64,000 nt of DNA, taken from an uncultured Roseburia sp. (GTDB lineage: Bacteria > Bacillota > Clostridia > Lachnospirales > Lachnospiraceae). Of this stretch, positions 53,675 through 62,452 are shown piece by piece. The notes beneath the pieces are model-generated. The model worked only from the letters and a program-made list of their open reading frames with translations, did no database searches and was not told the origin of the DNA. Numbering within the stretch: position 1 is the first letter of the stretch; each line of letters opens with the position of its first letter. Location of the stretch: positions 62,001 to 126,000 of the forward strand of contig CANSKO010000001.1 in NCBI GenBank assembly GCA_947647505.1, read 5' to 3'. The translations under genes and the position numbers were made by a program.

Positions 53675-54127
53675 ATGAAATGTCCATATTGCAGCAGCGA
53701 AAATACAAGGGTAATCGATTCAAGGCCGGCGGAAGACAATAATTCCATTCGCCGGAGAAGAATGTGCGACGACTGCGGAAAGCGTTTTACAACGTATGAG
53801 AAGGTAGAGACGATTCCGTTAATCGTCATAAAAAAAGATAACAACAGAGAGCAGTACGATCGCTCCAAGATTGAAGCGGGCATTTTGCGCGCCTGTCACA
53901 AGCGTCCCATTTCGGCGGATCAGATCAACCGTCTGGTAGACGACATCGAAACGGAAATTTTTAACCGGGAGGAAAAAGAGATTTCGAGCGCAAAAATCGG
54001 AGAAATCGTCATGGACAGGCTTAAGGATACGGAGGCGGTCGCCTACGTCCGGTTTGCATCGGTCTACCGGGAATTTAAGGACATCAATACCTTTATGCAT
54101 GAACTGAAAAAGATTCTGGATACATAA
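53675..54127 (+). CDS. nrdR: Transcriptional repressor NrdR
   Basis: Represses ribonucleotide reductase genes when dATP/ATP levels signal sufficiency. The 150 residues begin with the zinc-ribbon MKCPYCSSENTRVIDSR and CDDCGKRFTTYEKVE, followed by an ATP-cone domain (about 47-137). ATG 53675 is chosen because the zinc ribbon starts there; TAGGAGGA lies upstream. An in-frame ATG at 53666 is also possible but too close to that site. Confidence 0.97.
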   Translation: MKCPYCSSENTRVIDSRPAEDNNSIRRRRMCDDCGKRFTTYEKVETIPLIVIKKDNNREQYDRSKIEAGILRACHKRPISADQINRLVDDIETEIFNREEKEISSAKIGEIVMDRLKDTEAVAYVRFASVYREFKDINTFMHELKKILDT

Positions 54128-54173
54128 TGGCGCGTCATGTTGCGACGCGAAGCATCCGGACAAAGGAGTTTGT

Positions 54174-54671
54174 ATGAAACATCTGCTCTATCCGAAGCAA
54201 TACCTGCATTCCGCCTATCAGATTGATTACGAAGCATTGTATCAAAGCGGATACAGGGGCCTTATTTTTGATATTGACAATACGCTTGTGCCGCATGGCG
54301 CGCCCGCAGACGCGCGCGCCATTGCGCTGTTTTCCCGTTTGAAGGAGATTGGCTTTGCCTGTGTGCTGCTTTCCAACAACAAAGAGCCAAGAGTGAAGCC
54401 GTTTGGCGAGCGGACAGGGGCGCGTTATATTTTTAAGGCGGGAAAGCCGGGGCCAAAAAGCTACCGCCGTGCAATGGAAATGATGCGGACAAAGCCGTCC
54501 GGCACGGTTTTTATTGGCGATCAGATTTTTACGGATATAGCCGGCGCAAATCTGGCCGGCGTGCATTCGATTCTGGTGGAGCCAATCAATCCAAAAGAAG
54601 AGATACAGATTGTAATCAAGCGGTATTTTGAGAAAATCGTGTTGTTTTTTTATAGGAGGAGACGCGTATGA
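54174..54671 (+). CDS. YqeG-family HAD phosphatase
   Basis: HAD-IIIA phosphatase of 165 residues: motif I YRGLIFDIDNTLVPHG, motif II CVLLSNNKE, and FIGDQIFTDIAGANLAG. The yqeG family is widespread in Firmicutes; the B. subtilis homologue sits in a different operon and has no proven substrate (one class dephosphorylates phosphatidylglycerophosphate). ACAAAGGAGTTTGT precedes ATG. It overlaps rpiB by 4 bases. Confidence 0.92.
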   Translation: MKHLLYPKQYLHSAYQIDYEALYQSGYRGLIFDIDNTLVPHGAPADARAIALFSRLKEIGFACVLLSNNKEPRVKPFGERTGARYIFKAGKPGPKSYRRAMEMMRTKPSGTVFIGDQIFTDIAGANLAGVHSILVEPINPKEEIQIVIKRYFEKIVLFFYRRRRV

Positions 54672-55144
54672 AAATTGCAATTGGAAACGACCACGCGGCC
54701 GTGGAGCTGAAACGGGAAATCATGGAATACATCGTTTCCCTCGGGCATAAGGTCGAAAATTACGGGACGGATGAGAATGCTTCCTGTGACTATCCGGCAT
54801 TCGGGGAAGCGGTGGCCAGAGCCGTTGCGGATGGCAGGGCGGACTGCGGGATTTTGATCTGCGGGACAGGCGTTGGCATTTCGATCGCAGCAAATAAAGT
54901 AAACGGCATTCGAGCGGCCGTATGCTCCGACGCTACGACAGCGCGGCTTGTCAAAGAGCACAACGACGCGAATATTCTTGCATTTGGCGCGCGCATCGTC
55001 GGCTCTGAGCTGGCAAAGGACATCGTGTCCGCTTACTTGTCCGCGCAGTTTGCGGGCGGCAGACATGCGCAGCGCGTGGCGATGCTTTCTGAAATTGAAG
55101 AACGCGAACGGCAGAATCAGAAAGCAAAAGACAGGGCATACTGA
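54668..55144 (+). CDS. rpiB: Ribose-5-phosphate isomerase B
   Basis: Interconverts ribose 5-phosphate and ribulose 5-phosphate in the pentose phosphate pathway. The 158-residue protein shows MKIAIGNDHAAVELKREIMEY, YPAFGEAVARAV, and the GTGVGISIAANKVNGIRAAVC active-site region; RpiB rather than RpiA by this motif. TAGGAGGAGACGCGT gives the start. It is overlapped by the HAD phosphatase gene and followed by a TIM-barrel gene after 25 bases. Confidence 0.95.
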   Translation: MKIAIGNDHAAVELKREIMEYIVSLGHKVENYGTDENASCDYPAFGEAVARAVADGRADCGILICGTGVGISIAANKVNGIRAAVCSDATTARLVKEHNDANILAFGARIVGSELAKDIVSAYLSAQFAGGRHAQRVAMLSEIEERERQNQKAKDRAY

Positions 55145-55169
55145 AAAGAAAAAGAGAGGATAAAAGGGT

Positions 55170-56096
55170 ATGGCAAAACGGATATTAAACAGAACGCCGA
55201 ATGAGCTTATCAATATGACGAAGGAAGAATTTCTTTCCGCAGTTGCGGACAGCGAGGGCAGAGTGCTTGTCAGTGAGACGATTGGCATTACGCTGCCGCT
55301 TTTAACCGATGTGACGAATGCGGAATTTGCCGCGTCTATGGGAGCCGATCTGATTCTTTTGAATATGTTTGACGTGCAGGAACCCAAAATTGAAGCGCTT
55401 CCCGCCACAGATCCTTTGGAAACGGTTCGGGAAGTCAAAAGGCTGACGGGACGCATGATCGGGATCAATCTGGAGCCGGTCGATGAAAAAGCCGCGTCAG
55501 AGCAGGCGCAGACGATCTGGGCGATGAGCCCGGGACGTTATGCGACGGCGGAAAATGCGATTCTGGCGCAGAAGATGGGCGTCGATCTGATTGTTTTAAC
55601 CGGGAATCCGGGAAACGGCGTAAGCAACGCGGCCATTTGCGATTCGCTAAGGTCCATTTCTTCCGCGGTTGGCGGGAAGATCGCGCTTGCCGCAGGAAAA
55701 ATGCATGCTTCCGGCGTGATTGGAGAGGGCGGCCAGAATATGATTACGAAAGAAGAGATCCGGCAGTTTGCCGATGCCGGCGCCGACGTGATTTTGATGC
55801 CCGCGCCCGGTACGGTTCCGGGCATTACGACCGAATATGTCCGCGGTCTCGTGGCGTATGCGCACAGTCTTGGAAAGCTTACGGTAACGGCGATTGGGAC
55901 GTCGCAGGAAGGCGCCGATACGGATACGGTCAAACGCATTGCGCTGGAATGCAAAATGACGGGCACGGATATGCACCACATCGGAGATTCAGGCTGTGTG
56001 GGAATGGCGTTGCCGGAAAACATTATGGCGTATGGCATTGCCATAAGAGGCATACGGCACACGTATCACAGGATGGCGCAGTCGATTGCAAGATAG
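55170..56096 (+). CDS. TIM-barrel protein of unknown function (DUF7916 / PEP-mutase-like)
   Basis: A 308-residue protein with alternating beta-strands typical of a TIM barrel: VLVSETIGITLPLLTDVTN, LILLNMFDVQEPK, MIGINLEPVD, LIVLTGNPGNGVSN, DVILMPAPGTVPGI, LTVTAIGTSQEGADTD, and a C-terminal GDSGCVGMALPENIMAYGIA. It is similar in character to proteins annotated as PEP phosphonomutase-like, but the active-site residues of that family are not clear. Next to rpiB, it may act on a sugar phosphate; that is inference. AAAAGGGT precedes ATG. Confidence 0.75.
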   Translation: MAKRILNRTPNELINMTKEEFLSAVADSEGRVLVSETIGITLPLLTDVTNAEFAASMGADLILLNMFDVQEPKIEALPATDPLETVREVKRLTGRMIGINLEPVDEKAASEQAQTIWAMSPGRYATAENAILAQKMGVDLIVLTGNPGNGVSNAAICDSLRSISSAVGGKIALAAGKMHASGVIGEGGQNMITKEEIRQFADAGADVILMPAPGTVPGITTEYVRGLVAYAHSLGKLTVTAIGTSQEGADTDTVKRIALECKMTGTDMHHIGDSGCVGMALPENIMAYGIAIRGIRHTYHRMAQSIAR

Positions 56097-56135
56097 GGAG
56101 CGCGCTACTTTTATTGGGAAGAACGTAAAAAAAGG

Positions 56136-56164
56136 TTGAAAAAACAGATCTTTTATTATAGAAT
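56136..56164 (+). promoter_or_regulatory. Sigma-A promoter of efp
   Basis: TTGAAA and TAGAAT with a 17-base spacer, 44 bases before the efp start codon. Confidence 0.75.
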
Positions 56165-56207
56165 TGTACAGGTGATTAAGGTTCAAACGGATGAAGGAGG
56201 AAAATGT

Positions 56208-56765
56208 ATGATTTCAGCAGGCGATTTCAGGAATGGTATTACAATAGAATTGGAAGGTAATATTTTTCAGATCATTGAGTTTCAGCATGTAAAGCCGGGA
56301 AAGGGCGCGGCGTTTGTCAGAACAAAGTTAAAGAACATCAAGAGCGGCGGCATCGTGGAGAAGACGTTTCGGCCAACGGAGAAGTGCGAAACGGCGCATA
56401 TTGACCGGAAGGATTACCAGTACCTGTATGCGGATGGAGATCTGTTTTATTTTATGGACGTTGAGACGTACGATCAGATTGCGCTTGGAAAGGATGACAT
56501 CGGAGACGCTTTGAAGTTTGTGAAAGAAAATGAAATGGTTAAGGTATGCTCCCACAAGGGCAGCGTATTCGCGGTAGAGCCGCCGCTGTTTGTGGAATTG
56601 CAGATTACAGAAACGGAACCGGGCTTTAAAGGGGATACGGCTACCGGCGCGACAAAGCCTGCCATTGTCGAGACGGGCGCTACCGTATACGTTCCACTGT
56701 TTGTCAGCCAGGAGGACGTCATCAAGATCGATACGAGAACGGGCGAATATCTTTCAAGAGTATAG
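56208..56765 (+). CDS. efp: Elongation factor P
   Basis: Rescues ribosomes stalled at polyproline. The 185 residues contain the KOW-like N-terminal domain with a loop [10 protein letters not shown], whose Lys is the usual modification position in the family, and the OB-domain signatures [14 protein letters not shown] and [14 protein letters not shown] 56208 follows GAAGGAGGAAAATGT; the open frame upstream crosses the promoter. A terminator follows. Confidence 0.98.
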   Translation: MISAGDFRNGITIELEGNIFQIIEFQHVKPGKGAAFVRTKLKNIKSGGIVEKTFRPTEKCETAHIDRKDYQYLYADGDLFYFMDVETYDQIALGKDDIGDALKFVKENEMVKVCSHKGSVFAVEPPLFVELQITETEPGFKGDTATGATKPAIVETGATVYVPLFVSQEDVIKIDTRTGEYLSRV

Positions 56766-56776
56766 GAAAGCAAGGC

Positions 56777-56815
56777 GTGCGGCTATTCAGCGTTGTCTGG
56801 ATAGCCGTACTTTTA
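56777..56815 (+). terminator. Terminator after efp
   Basis: GTGCGGCTATTCA pairs with TGGATAGCCGTAC (two G-T pairs), followed by TTTTA. Confidence 0.78.
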
Positions 56816-56856
56816 TGTCAGAACGGGCCAATTTGCGGGCCGCCGCGAACAGGGAA

Positions 56857-56885
56857 TTGAAATCCCGTAAAAAGTGTGGTACAAT
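56857..56885 (+). promoter_or_regulatory. Sigma-A promoter of the DegV-like gene
   Basis: TTGAAA and TACAAT with a 17-base spacer, about 35 bases before the start. Confidence 0.75.
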
Positions 56886-56919
56886 CTAAACGTTGTGATG
56901 AAAAATACAGGAGGGACTT

Positions 56920-57795
56920 ATGGGTAAAATTGCAGTTGTTTCAGACAGTAACAGCGGAATTGCACCAGAAGAAGCAAAAGAACTCGGTATTTATATTCTG
57001 CCGATGCCGTTTTTTATCAACGGAGCCACCTATTACGAAGGTGAAAATCTGACGCAGGAACAGTTTTATGAAAAATTAAAAGATGGCAGCGATATTTCCA
57101 CTTCCATGCCTTCGGTAGCCGGCGTTACGGATTTGTGGGACGCGCTTTTAAAAGAATACGATGCGATTGTGCACATCCCTATGTCAAGCGGATTAAGCAG
57201 CTCGTGTGAAACGGCGGTGATGCTTTCGGGCGACTATGACGGAAGGGTGCAGGTTGTCAATAATCAGCGGATTTCGGTTACGCAGCGGCAGTCGGCGCTG
57301 GATGCCGTTGCGCTTGCGGAGAAAGGAACATCCGCAGAGAAGATCAAAGAAATTCTGGAACGAGAAAAACGGGAATCTTCCATATATATTATGGTCGATA
57401 CGCTGACGTATCTGAAAAAGGGCGGCAGGATTACGCCGGCAGCGGCTGCGCTTGGCACGCTGCTTCGTTTAAAGCCCGTATTACAGATTCAGGGCGAGAA
57501 GCTGGATGCGTTTGCCAAAGCGCGTACGGTAAAACAGGCCAAAAGCATTATGATTGATGCAATGAAAAATGATTTTGCAAACCGTTTCCAGGACCCGCAG
57601 GGGACGCATATGCATCTGGAAATGGCGTATACGTATGATCTGGAAGCGGCGGAAGCTTTTCGGGAAGAAGTGCAGGCGGCGTTTCCGGGCAGTGAAATTG
57701 TGCTCAATCCACTGTCATTAAGCGTAGCCTGTCATATCGGGCCGGGCGCGCTGGCCATCGCCTGTTCCAGGATGGTTCCGGAACTGATGTCCTGA
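56920..57795 (+). CDS. DegV-family fatty-acid-binding protein (FakB-like)
   Basis: DegV/FakB proteins bind fatty acids and present them to the kinase FakA. The 291 residues show VVSDSNSGIAPEEAKELGI, ISTSMPSVAGV (STS(x)P box), HIPMSSGLSSSCETAV and the acyl-binding MVDTLTYLKKGGRITPAAAALG motif. CAGGAGGGACTT precedes ATG. purA follows after 16 bases, possibly co-transcribed; no functional link is evident. Confidence 0.93.
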   Translation: MGKIAVVSDSNSGIAPEEAKELGIYILPMPFFINGATYYEGENLTQEQFYEKLKDGSDISTSMPSVAGVTDLWDALLKEYDAIVHIPMSSGLSSSCETAVMLSGDYDGRVQVVNNQRISVTQRQSALDAVALAEKGTSAEKIKEILEREKRESSIYIMVDTLTYLKKGGRITPAAAALGTLLRLKPVLQIQGEKLDAFAKARTVKQAKSIMIDAMKNDFANRFQDPQGTHMHLEMAYTYDLEAAEAFREEVQAAFPGSEIVLNPLSLSVACHIGPGALAIACSRMVPELMS

Positions 57796-57811
57796 AAGGA
57801 GGAATGCAGCA

Positions 57812-59104
57812 ATGGTAAAAGCAATCGTTGGAGCAAACTGGGGAGATGAGGGAAAAGGGAAGATTACAGACATGCTGGCGAAGGAAGCGGATATTATTAT
57901 CCGCTTTCAGGGCGGCGCCAACGCAGGACATACGATTCTCAATGCATATGGCAAATTTGCGTTACATACGCTGCCGTCCGGCGTGTTTTATGCACATACG
58001 ACAAACGTGATCGGCAACGGGGTTGCGCTCAATATTCCGGTGCTGATCGAAGAGATGCGTTCCGTAACAGAGCGAAACGTGCCGGCTCCAAAGCTGCTCG
58101 TATCGGACCGGGCGCAGATCGTGATGCCATATCATATTCTGTTTGATCAGTACGAGGAAGAGCGTCTGGGCGGCAAGTCCTTTGGCTCTACCAAATCGGG
58201 CATTGCGCCGTTTTATTCGGACAAGTATGCAAAGATTGGCTTTCAGGTCAGCGAGCTGTGGGAAGAGGAGCTTCTGCGGGAGAAATTACAGCGCGTATGC
58301 GAAATGAAAAACGTTCTGCTGGAGCATTTCTATCACAGGCCGCTTTTGCAGCCGGAAGAGCTTTTGGATACGCTGCGCGGCTATCGGGATCAGATTGCCC
58401 CGTATGTCTGTGATGTGTCCGTGTTTTTAGATCAGGCGATAAAGGAAGGAAAGCAGATACTCTTAGAGGGACAGCTTGGCACGTTAAAAGACCCGGATCA
58501 TGGCATTTATCCGATGGTGACGTCTTCTTCCACGCTGGCGGCGTTTGGCGCAATTGGCGCGGGCATTCCTCCTTATGAGATCGGGCAGATTATAACGGTA
58601 TGCAAAGCATATTCGTCGGCCGTTGGCGCGGGCGCGTTTGTCAGCGAGATTTTTGGAGAGGAAGCGGAGGAGCTGAGGCGACGCGGCGGTGACGGCGGCG
58701 AGTTTGGCGCGACGACGGGAAGGCCAAGACGTATGGGATGGTTCGACTGCGTGGCGAGCCGGTACGGATGCAGATTGCAGGGGACGACGGATGTGGCGTT
58801 TACGGTGCTTGACGTACTGGGGTATCTGGATGAGATTCCGGTTTGCGTGGCGTATGAAATTGACGGCGAAGCGACAAAAGAATTTCCAACGACCGGGAAG
58901 CTGGATCGCGCAAAGCCGATTTTCAAAACGCTTCCTGGATGGAAGACGGATATCCGCGGCATTCGCGCATACGAAGACCTTCCGGAAAATTGCAGACGCT
59001 ATATTGCGTTTGTGGAAGCGGAGATCGGCTATCCGATTACGATGATTTCCAATGGACCGGGCAGGGAAGATATTATTTACCGGAAAAGCGCGTTGCGCTC
59101 TTAG
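57812..59104 (+). CDS. purA: Adenylosuccinate synthetase
   Basis: Converts IMP to adenylosuccinate with GTP and aspartate in AMP synthesis. The 430 residues contain the signature GANWGDEGKGKITDMLA and the GGANAGHT region near the N-terminus, then FGSTKSGIAPFYSDKY and the Arg/Thr-rich GEFGATTGRPRRMGWFD. AAAGGAGGAATGCAGCA precedes ATG. A strong hairpin follows at 59107. Confidence 0.98.
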   Translation: MVKAIVGANWGDEGKGKITDMLAKEADIIIRFQGGANAGHTILNAYGKFALHTLPSGVFYAHTTNVIGNGVALNIPVLIEEMRSVTERNVPAPKLLVSDRAQIVMPYHILFDQYEEERLGGKSFGSTKSGIAPFYSDKYAKIGFQVSELWEEELLREKLQRVCEMKNVLLEHFYHRPLLQPEELLDTLRGYRDQIAPYVCDVSVFLDQAIKEGKQILLEGQLGTLKDPDHGIYPMVTSSSTLAAFGAIGAGIPPYEIGQIITVCKAYSSAVGAGAFVSEIFGEEAEELRRRGGDGGEFGATTGRPRRMGWFDCVASRYGCRLQGTTDVAFTVLDVLGYLDEIPVCVAYEIDGEATKEFPTTGKLDRAKPIFKTLPGWKTDIRGIRAYEDLPENCRRYIAFVEAEIGYPITMISNGPGREDIIYRKSALRS

Positions 59105-59106
59105 AG

Positions 59107-59160
59107 AAAAAGAACGAAACGATTTCTGATGGGTTCAGAAATCGTTCCGTTCTTTTTTTT
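59107..59160. terminator. Bidirectional terminator between purA and the small minus-strand gene
   Basis: AAAGAACGAAACGATTTCTGA pairs with TTCAGAAATCGTTCCGTTCTTT with one mismatch, flanked by A- and T-runs on both sides. It ends purA and overlaps the stop of the minus-strand gene. Confidence 0.92.
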
Positions 59161-59380
59161 CGTCAGCGCCTGCTGCAGATTGTCTGCGCTGGTCGATATA
59201 GCGGAACATCGCAAGGTAAATCCAGAGCAGGACGGGGATGAAAATCGTCAGCCCTACGGAAACTTTCAGGCATTCAAATGACCACGGACTGTCGATCAGC
59301 GCGAAAATCAGCGTCAGCAGATACAGGGCGACAAGAAGCGCGACGCCAAAAAGGGCAAGCGTTCGTTTGCATTTTTTCAT
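59135..59380 (-). CDS. Small two-helix membrane protein (minus strand)
   Basis: An 81-residue hypothetical protein: basic start MKKCKRTL, hydrophobic helices at about 8-27 and 40-62, then a hydrophilic tail. The ATG at 59380 is preceded on the minus strand by GGGAAAGGAAAAG. Not assigned to a characterised family. It is convergent with purA and in the same direction as the XRE regulator upstream of it. Confidence 0.7.
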   Translation of the reverse strand: MKKCKRTLALFGVALLVALYLLTLIFALIDSPWSFECLKVSVGLTIFIPVLLWIYLAMFRYIDQRRQSAAGADEKKERNDF

Positions 59381-59501
59381 GAGTTTTCTTTTCCTTTCCC
59401 AAAAAACATTTCAGCAGGAGGTCTTTTCCTGTTTCATCATAACATCAGACGGCGTATCCTGCAATGAAAAGTTTGATCAGGATCGTTTGGGCGCGATGCG
59501 G

Positions 59502-59870
59502 TCAGCCAGATGCTGCGCGGTCTTCTTCGTCCAGAAGAAGATAGCATTCTGCGAGCCGAAGCGCTTTTTCTATTTTATCGATTGGATATGTGTCGCACAG
59601 CCGTCCAAACATCAGGTGCACGTAATCGTTTGGATCGTCTGACGTGCGTTCGTCGCCAAAAATCAGGTAATCAATCGTCACGTCACTGATCTTTGCAATC
59701 TGAATTAACACTTCAATGGAAGGGACTCTCCTTCCCGATTCAATCAAAGCCAGATAGGAAGGGGAAATATAAAGCAGATCAGCATAGTGAGACTGCGTCT
59801 TCCGCTGTTTTTTTCTCAGGCTGCGAATGCGCGCCCCTATTTTGTTGGAATTGATCGGAAAACTGGTCAT
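59502..59870 (-). CDS. XRE-family transcriptional regulator (minus strand)
   Basis: A 122-residue regulator with a canonical helix-turn-helix at about 10-66: IGARIRSLRKKQRKTQSHYAD, then ISPSYLALIESGRRVPSIEVLI and ISDVTIDYLI. The remaining 55 residues are helical and without a known ligand domain. ATG at 59870 has AAAGGAG upstream on the minus strand. It is divergent from the Tad pilus genes and may control them. Confidence 0.9.
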   Translation of the reverse strand: MTSFPINSNKIGARIRSLRKKQRKTQSHYADLLYISPSYLALIESGRRVPSIEVLIQIAKISDVTIDYLIFGDERTSDDPNDYVHLMFGRLCDTYPIDKIEKALRLAECYLLLDEEDRAASG

Positions 59871-59972
59871 TTTCTTACTCCTTTAAGTATGTGATGCAGC
59901 AGCTGATATGCAGTGAAACTGAGAACGCGATTACGCTGATTGAATAGAAAAAGAACATAGACCGCTACGTAT

Positions 59973-59984
59973 CTATAATTATAG
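59973..59984. promoter_or_regulatory. Palindromic -10-like element, possible minus-strand promoter
   Basis: CTATAATTATAG is a perfect 12-base palindrome that supplies a TATAAT in both directions. Its -35 partner is not clear. Confidence 0.4.
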
Positions 59985-60004
59985 GCTTTTTTTTGTCGAA
60001 TTAA

Positions 60005-60039
60005 TTTCTATTTGTAAATAATAAATTGACTAATAGAAA
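60005..60039. promoter_or_regulatory. Inverted repeat overlapping the Tad operon promoter
   Basis: TTTCTATT at 60005-60012 and AATAGAAA at 60032-60039 form an 8-base inverted repeat enclosing the -35 box (60026-60031). It may be the operator for the adjacent XRE regulator. Confidence 0.4.
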
Positions 60040-60054
60040 ACAAAGTGTTATATT
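60026..60054 (+). promoter_or_regulatory. Sigma-A promoter of the Tad pilus operon
   Basis: TTGACT and TATATT with a 17-base spacer, about 40 bases before the first gene. Confidence 0.78.
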
Positions 60055-60094
60055 ATAAAAAAAAGGAAGAATTTTGTCATTTTGGAGGAACGAC

Positions 60095-61171
60095 ATGAAA
60101 ATACGCCTTGTGCTGTTGGAATCGGACAAATCCTATCTGAACAGAATTGTGTCCGCTTTTAACACAAAATATGCGGATAAGCTGGAAATCTATTCGTTTA
60201 CGGAAGAAGATACGGCGCTTGCGGCGCTGCAAAAATATCATGCGGACGTCTTTCTGGCGGGGGAAGCCTTTCAGATTGACCGGGCGAAGCTTCCGGAAGG
60301 ATGCGGGTTTGCCTATCTGGTGGAAACGCACGACATTGAATCGTTTCACGGGGAGACGGCCTTGTGTAAGTTTCAGAAGGCGGAGCTGATCTATAAGCAG
60401 GTGTTGAGCATTTTTTCGGACCAGGCGTCTGCCATTACGGGGATGCTTCACAATGCGGCGGGCGGCAGGTTAATCGGCTTCTTTTCTGCGGCCGGCGGCA
60501 ATGGAAGCACGACGGCTGCGGTGGCGTTTGCCGTTTATCTGGCGAGAAAAGGCAAAAAAACGCTGTATCTGAATCTGGAGACGTTTGGAAGAACCGATCT
60601 TTTTTTTCACGGCGAGGGTCCGGGGAGCTTTGAGGACGTCATTTATGCGGTGAAAAGCAAAAAGGGGAATCTTTATCTGAAGATGGAAAGCAGCGTCAAA
60701 CGGGATGTATCCGGCGTGTATTATTTTTCGGGCGCTTCAACGGCTCTGGAAATGAAAGAGCTGAAAATGGAAGAGAAAAAGCGTATTTTAAGAGAGCTTA
60801 TGACGTCCTGCGATTATGAATATATTGTGCTGGATCTGGATTTTTCCCTTTCGGAAGAAACGTTTTCCCTGCTTTGCGAGTGCGCGCAGATTGTTATGGT
60901 TTCGGACGGCTCCCGTATTTCCAATGACAAGGCGGCAAGGATGCTGTTTGCATTAAATATTTTAGAGCAGCAGAACGATTTCAAGCTGATGCTGCGCATG
61001 GGGATTTTATACAATCGTTTCAGCAGCACGACGTCGAGGAAGCTGGAAGGATGGGAGATCCGGGAAATCGGCGGCATCCGGCGTTACGAGGGGTATGGTC
61101 TGGAGCAGCTGGTGCAGGAGCTTTCGAAGCTTCCGGCGTTTGACCATCTGATGCAGGGAGGATTCTTATGA
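60095..61171 (+). CDS. TadZ/CpaE-like pilus localisation ATPase
   Basis: A 358-residue protein with a receiver-like N-terminal domain (about 1-125) lacking the usual phospho-acceptor Asp and a ParA/MinD-type domain (about 125-358). The nucleotide loop is SAAGGNGSTTAAVAFAVYLA, which has lost the two lysines of the deviant Walker A motif, as in some TadZ proteins, so ATP hydrolysis may be weak or absent. IVLDLDFSLSE is the Walker B-like region. TadZ localises Tad secretion complexes to the pole. ATG 60095 follows TTTGGAGGAACG. It overlaps tadA by 4 bases. Confidence 0.85.
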   Translation: MKIRLVLLESDKSYLNRIVSAFNTKYADKLEIYSFTEEDTALAALQKYHADVFLAGEAFQIDRAKLPEGCGFAYLVETHDIESFHGETALCKFQKAELIYKQVLSIFSDQASAITGMLHNAAGGRLIGFFSAAGGNGSTTAAVAFAVYLARKGKKTLYLNLETFGRTDLFFHGEGPGSFEDVIYAVKSKKGNLYLKMESSVKRDVSGVYYFSGASTALEMKELKMEEKKRILRELMTSCDYEYIVLDLDFSLSEETFSLLCECAQIVMVSDGSRISNDKAARMLFALNILEQQNDFKLMLRMGILYNRFSSTTSRKLEGWEIREIGGIRRYEGYGLEQLVQELSKLPAFDHLMQGGFL

Positions 61172-62406
61172 ATTTTGAAATGGAACAGCAGATTGTGGCG
61201 CAGATCAAGCAATATATTACGGAACATTTTCCATTGAGCCAGCTTTCGGACGAGGAGCTGGAAGCGCAGGTCGAGCAGGCAGTGGAGCAGCATCTGGCCG
61301 GGACGTATGTTTCCATTGAGCAGAAAATTTCCATTGTGGAGCAGGTATACGGCGGCATTCGCGGATTTGGGCTTTTGGACGCGATCATCAGTGACGATAC
61401 GATTACGGAGGTGATGATAAACGGGCCGGAAAATATTTTTGTGGAGCAGAACGGGCGTTTGTTTCAGCTGGAAAAGCAGTTTGAGAGCGTAAGAAGGCTG
61501 GAAGACATTATTCAGAGGATTGTGGGGCTGGCGGGCAGAGAGGTAAATCAGGCAAATCCGATCTGCGATACAAGGCTTCCGGACGGCTCCCGCGTCAATG
61601 TGGTGCTTCCGCCGATTGCGCTCTGCGGGCCTACGATTACGATTCGAAAGTTTTCCAAAACGCCGATGACGATCGAAAAGCTGATTGCGTATGGTTCCAT
61701 TACGCAGGAAATCGCGGATAAGCTTGCGTTGCTCGTTCGGGCAAAGTACAACATTTTTATCAGCGGCGGAACGGGCTCCGGGAAGACGACGTTTTTGAAT
61801 GCGCTTTCCAATTATATTCCAAAAGACGAGCGCGTTATTACGATTGAGGACTCGGCGGAATTGCAGATAACGGGCGTGGACAATCTGGTCAGCCTGGAAA
61901 CGAGAAATGCCAATGCCTCAGGAGCGGGAGAGATTACGATACGGGATCTGATTAAATCTTCGCTGCGTATGCGTCCGGAACGCATTGTCGTGGGCGAGGT
62001 GCGCGGCGGCGAGGCGCTTGATATGCTGCAGGCCATGAACACGGGGCACGACGGTTCGCTTTCTACGGGACATGCCAATTCGACGGAGGATATGTTAAGC
62101 CGTCTGGAAACAATGGTGTTGCAGGGCGCGCAGGGGCTGCCGCTGGAAGCAATCCGGCAGCAGATTGCATCGGCGGTGGATATCATCATTCATTTATCGA
62201 GGCTGCGGGACAAGACGCGTAAGACGATGCAGATCACGGAGGTTGTGAAGTATGAAAACGGGGCGATCGTGTTAAATCCGCTGTATGCGTTTCAGGAGGA
62301 TGGCAACAGCACGATGGAGCATGTGTCGGGCGCGCTGGTGCGGACGAAGCATCCGCTTATGAATGATTTTAAACTGCGGCTGGCCGGGTTTGGGACAGAG
62401 ATATAA
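61168..62406 (+). CDS. tadA: Tad pilus assembly ATPase TadA (CpaF)
   Basis: Secretion ATPase of the GspE/VirB11 family that powers Flp/Tad pilus extension and retraction. The 412 residues show Walker A ISGGTGSGKTTFLNAL, Walker B with VGEVRGGEALDM, the Asp box ITIEDSAELQI and the His box STGHANSTEDML. All catalytic parts are intact. It follows the TadZ-like gene and precedes tadB, the normal order. Confidence 0.96.
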   Translation: MNFEMEQQIVAQIKQYITEHFPLSQLSDEELEAQVEQAVEQHLAGTYVSIEQKISIVEQVYGGIRGFGLLDAIISDDTITEVMINGPENIFVEQNGRLFQLEKQFESVRRLEDIIQRIVGLAGREVNQANPICDTRLPDGSRVNVVLPPIALCGPTITIRKFSKTPMTIEKLIAYGSITQEIADKLALLVRAKYNIFISGGTGSGKTTFLNALSNYIPKDERVITIEDSAELQITGVDNLVSLETRNANASGAGEITIRDLIKSSLRMRPERIVVGEVRGGEALDMLQAMNTGHDGSLSTGHANSTEDMLSRLETMVLQGAQGLPLEAIRQQIASAVDIIIHLSRLRDKTRKTMQITEVVKYENGAIVLNPLYAFQEDGNSTMEHVSGALVRTKHPLMNDFKLRLAGFGTEI

Positions 62407-62452
62407 AGAGGATGGAAATGTGCAGGAGGAGCCTGGCAGAGGGAGGAAGGAT

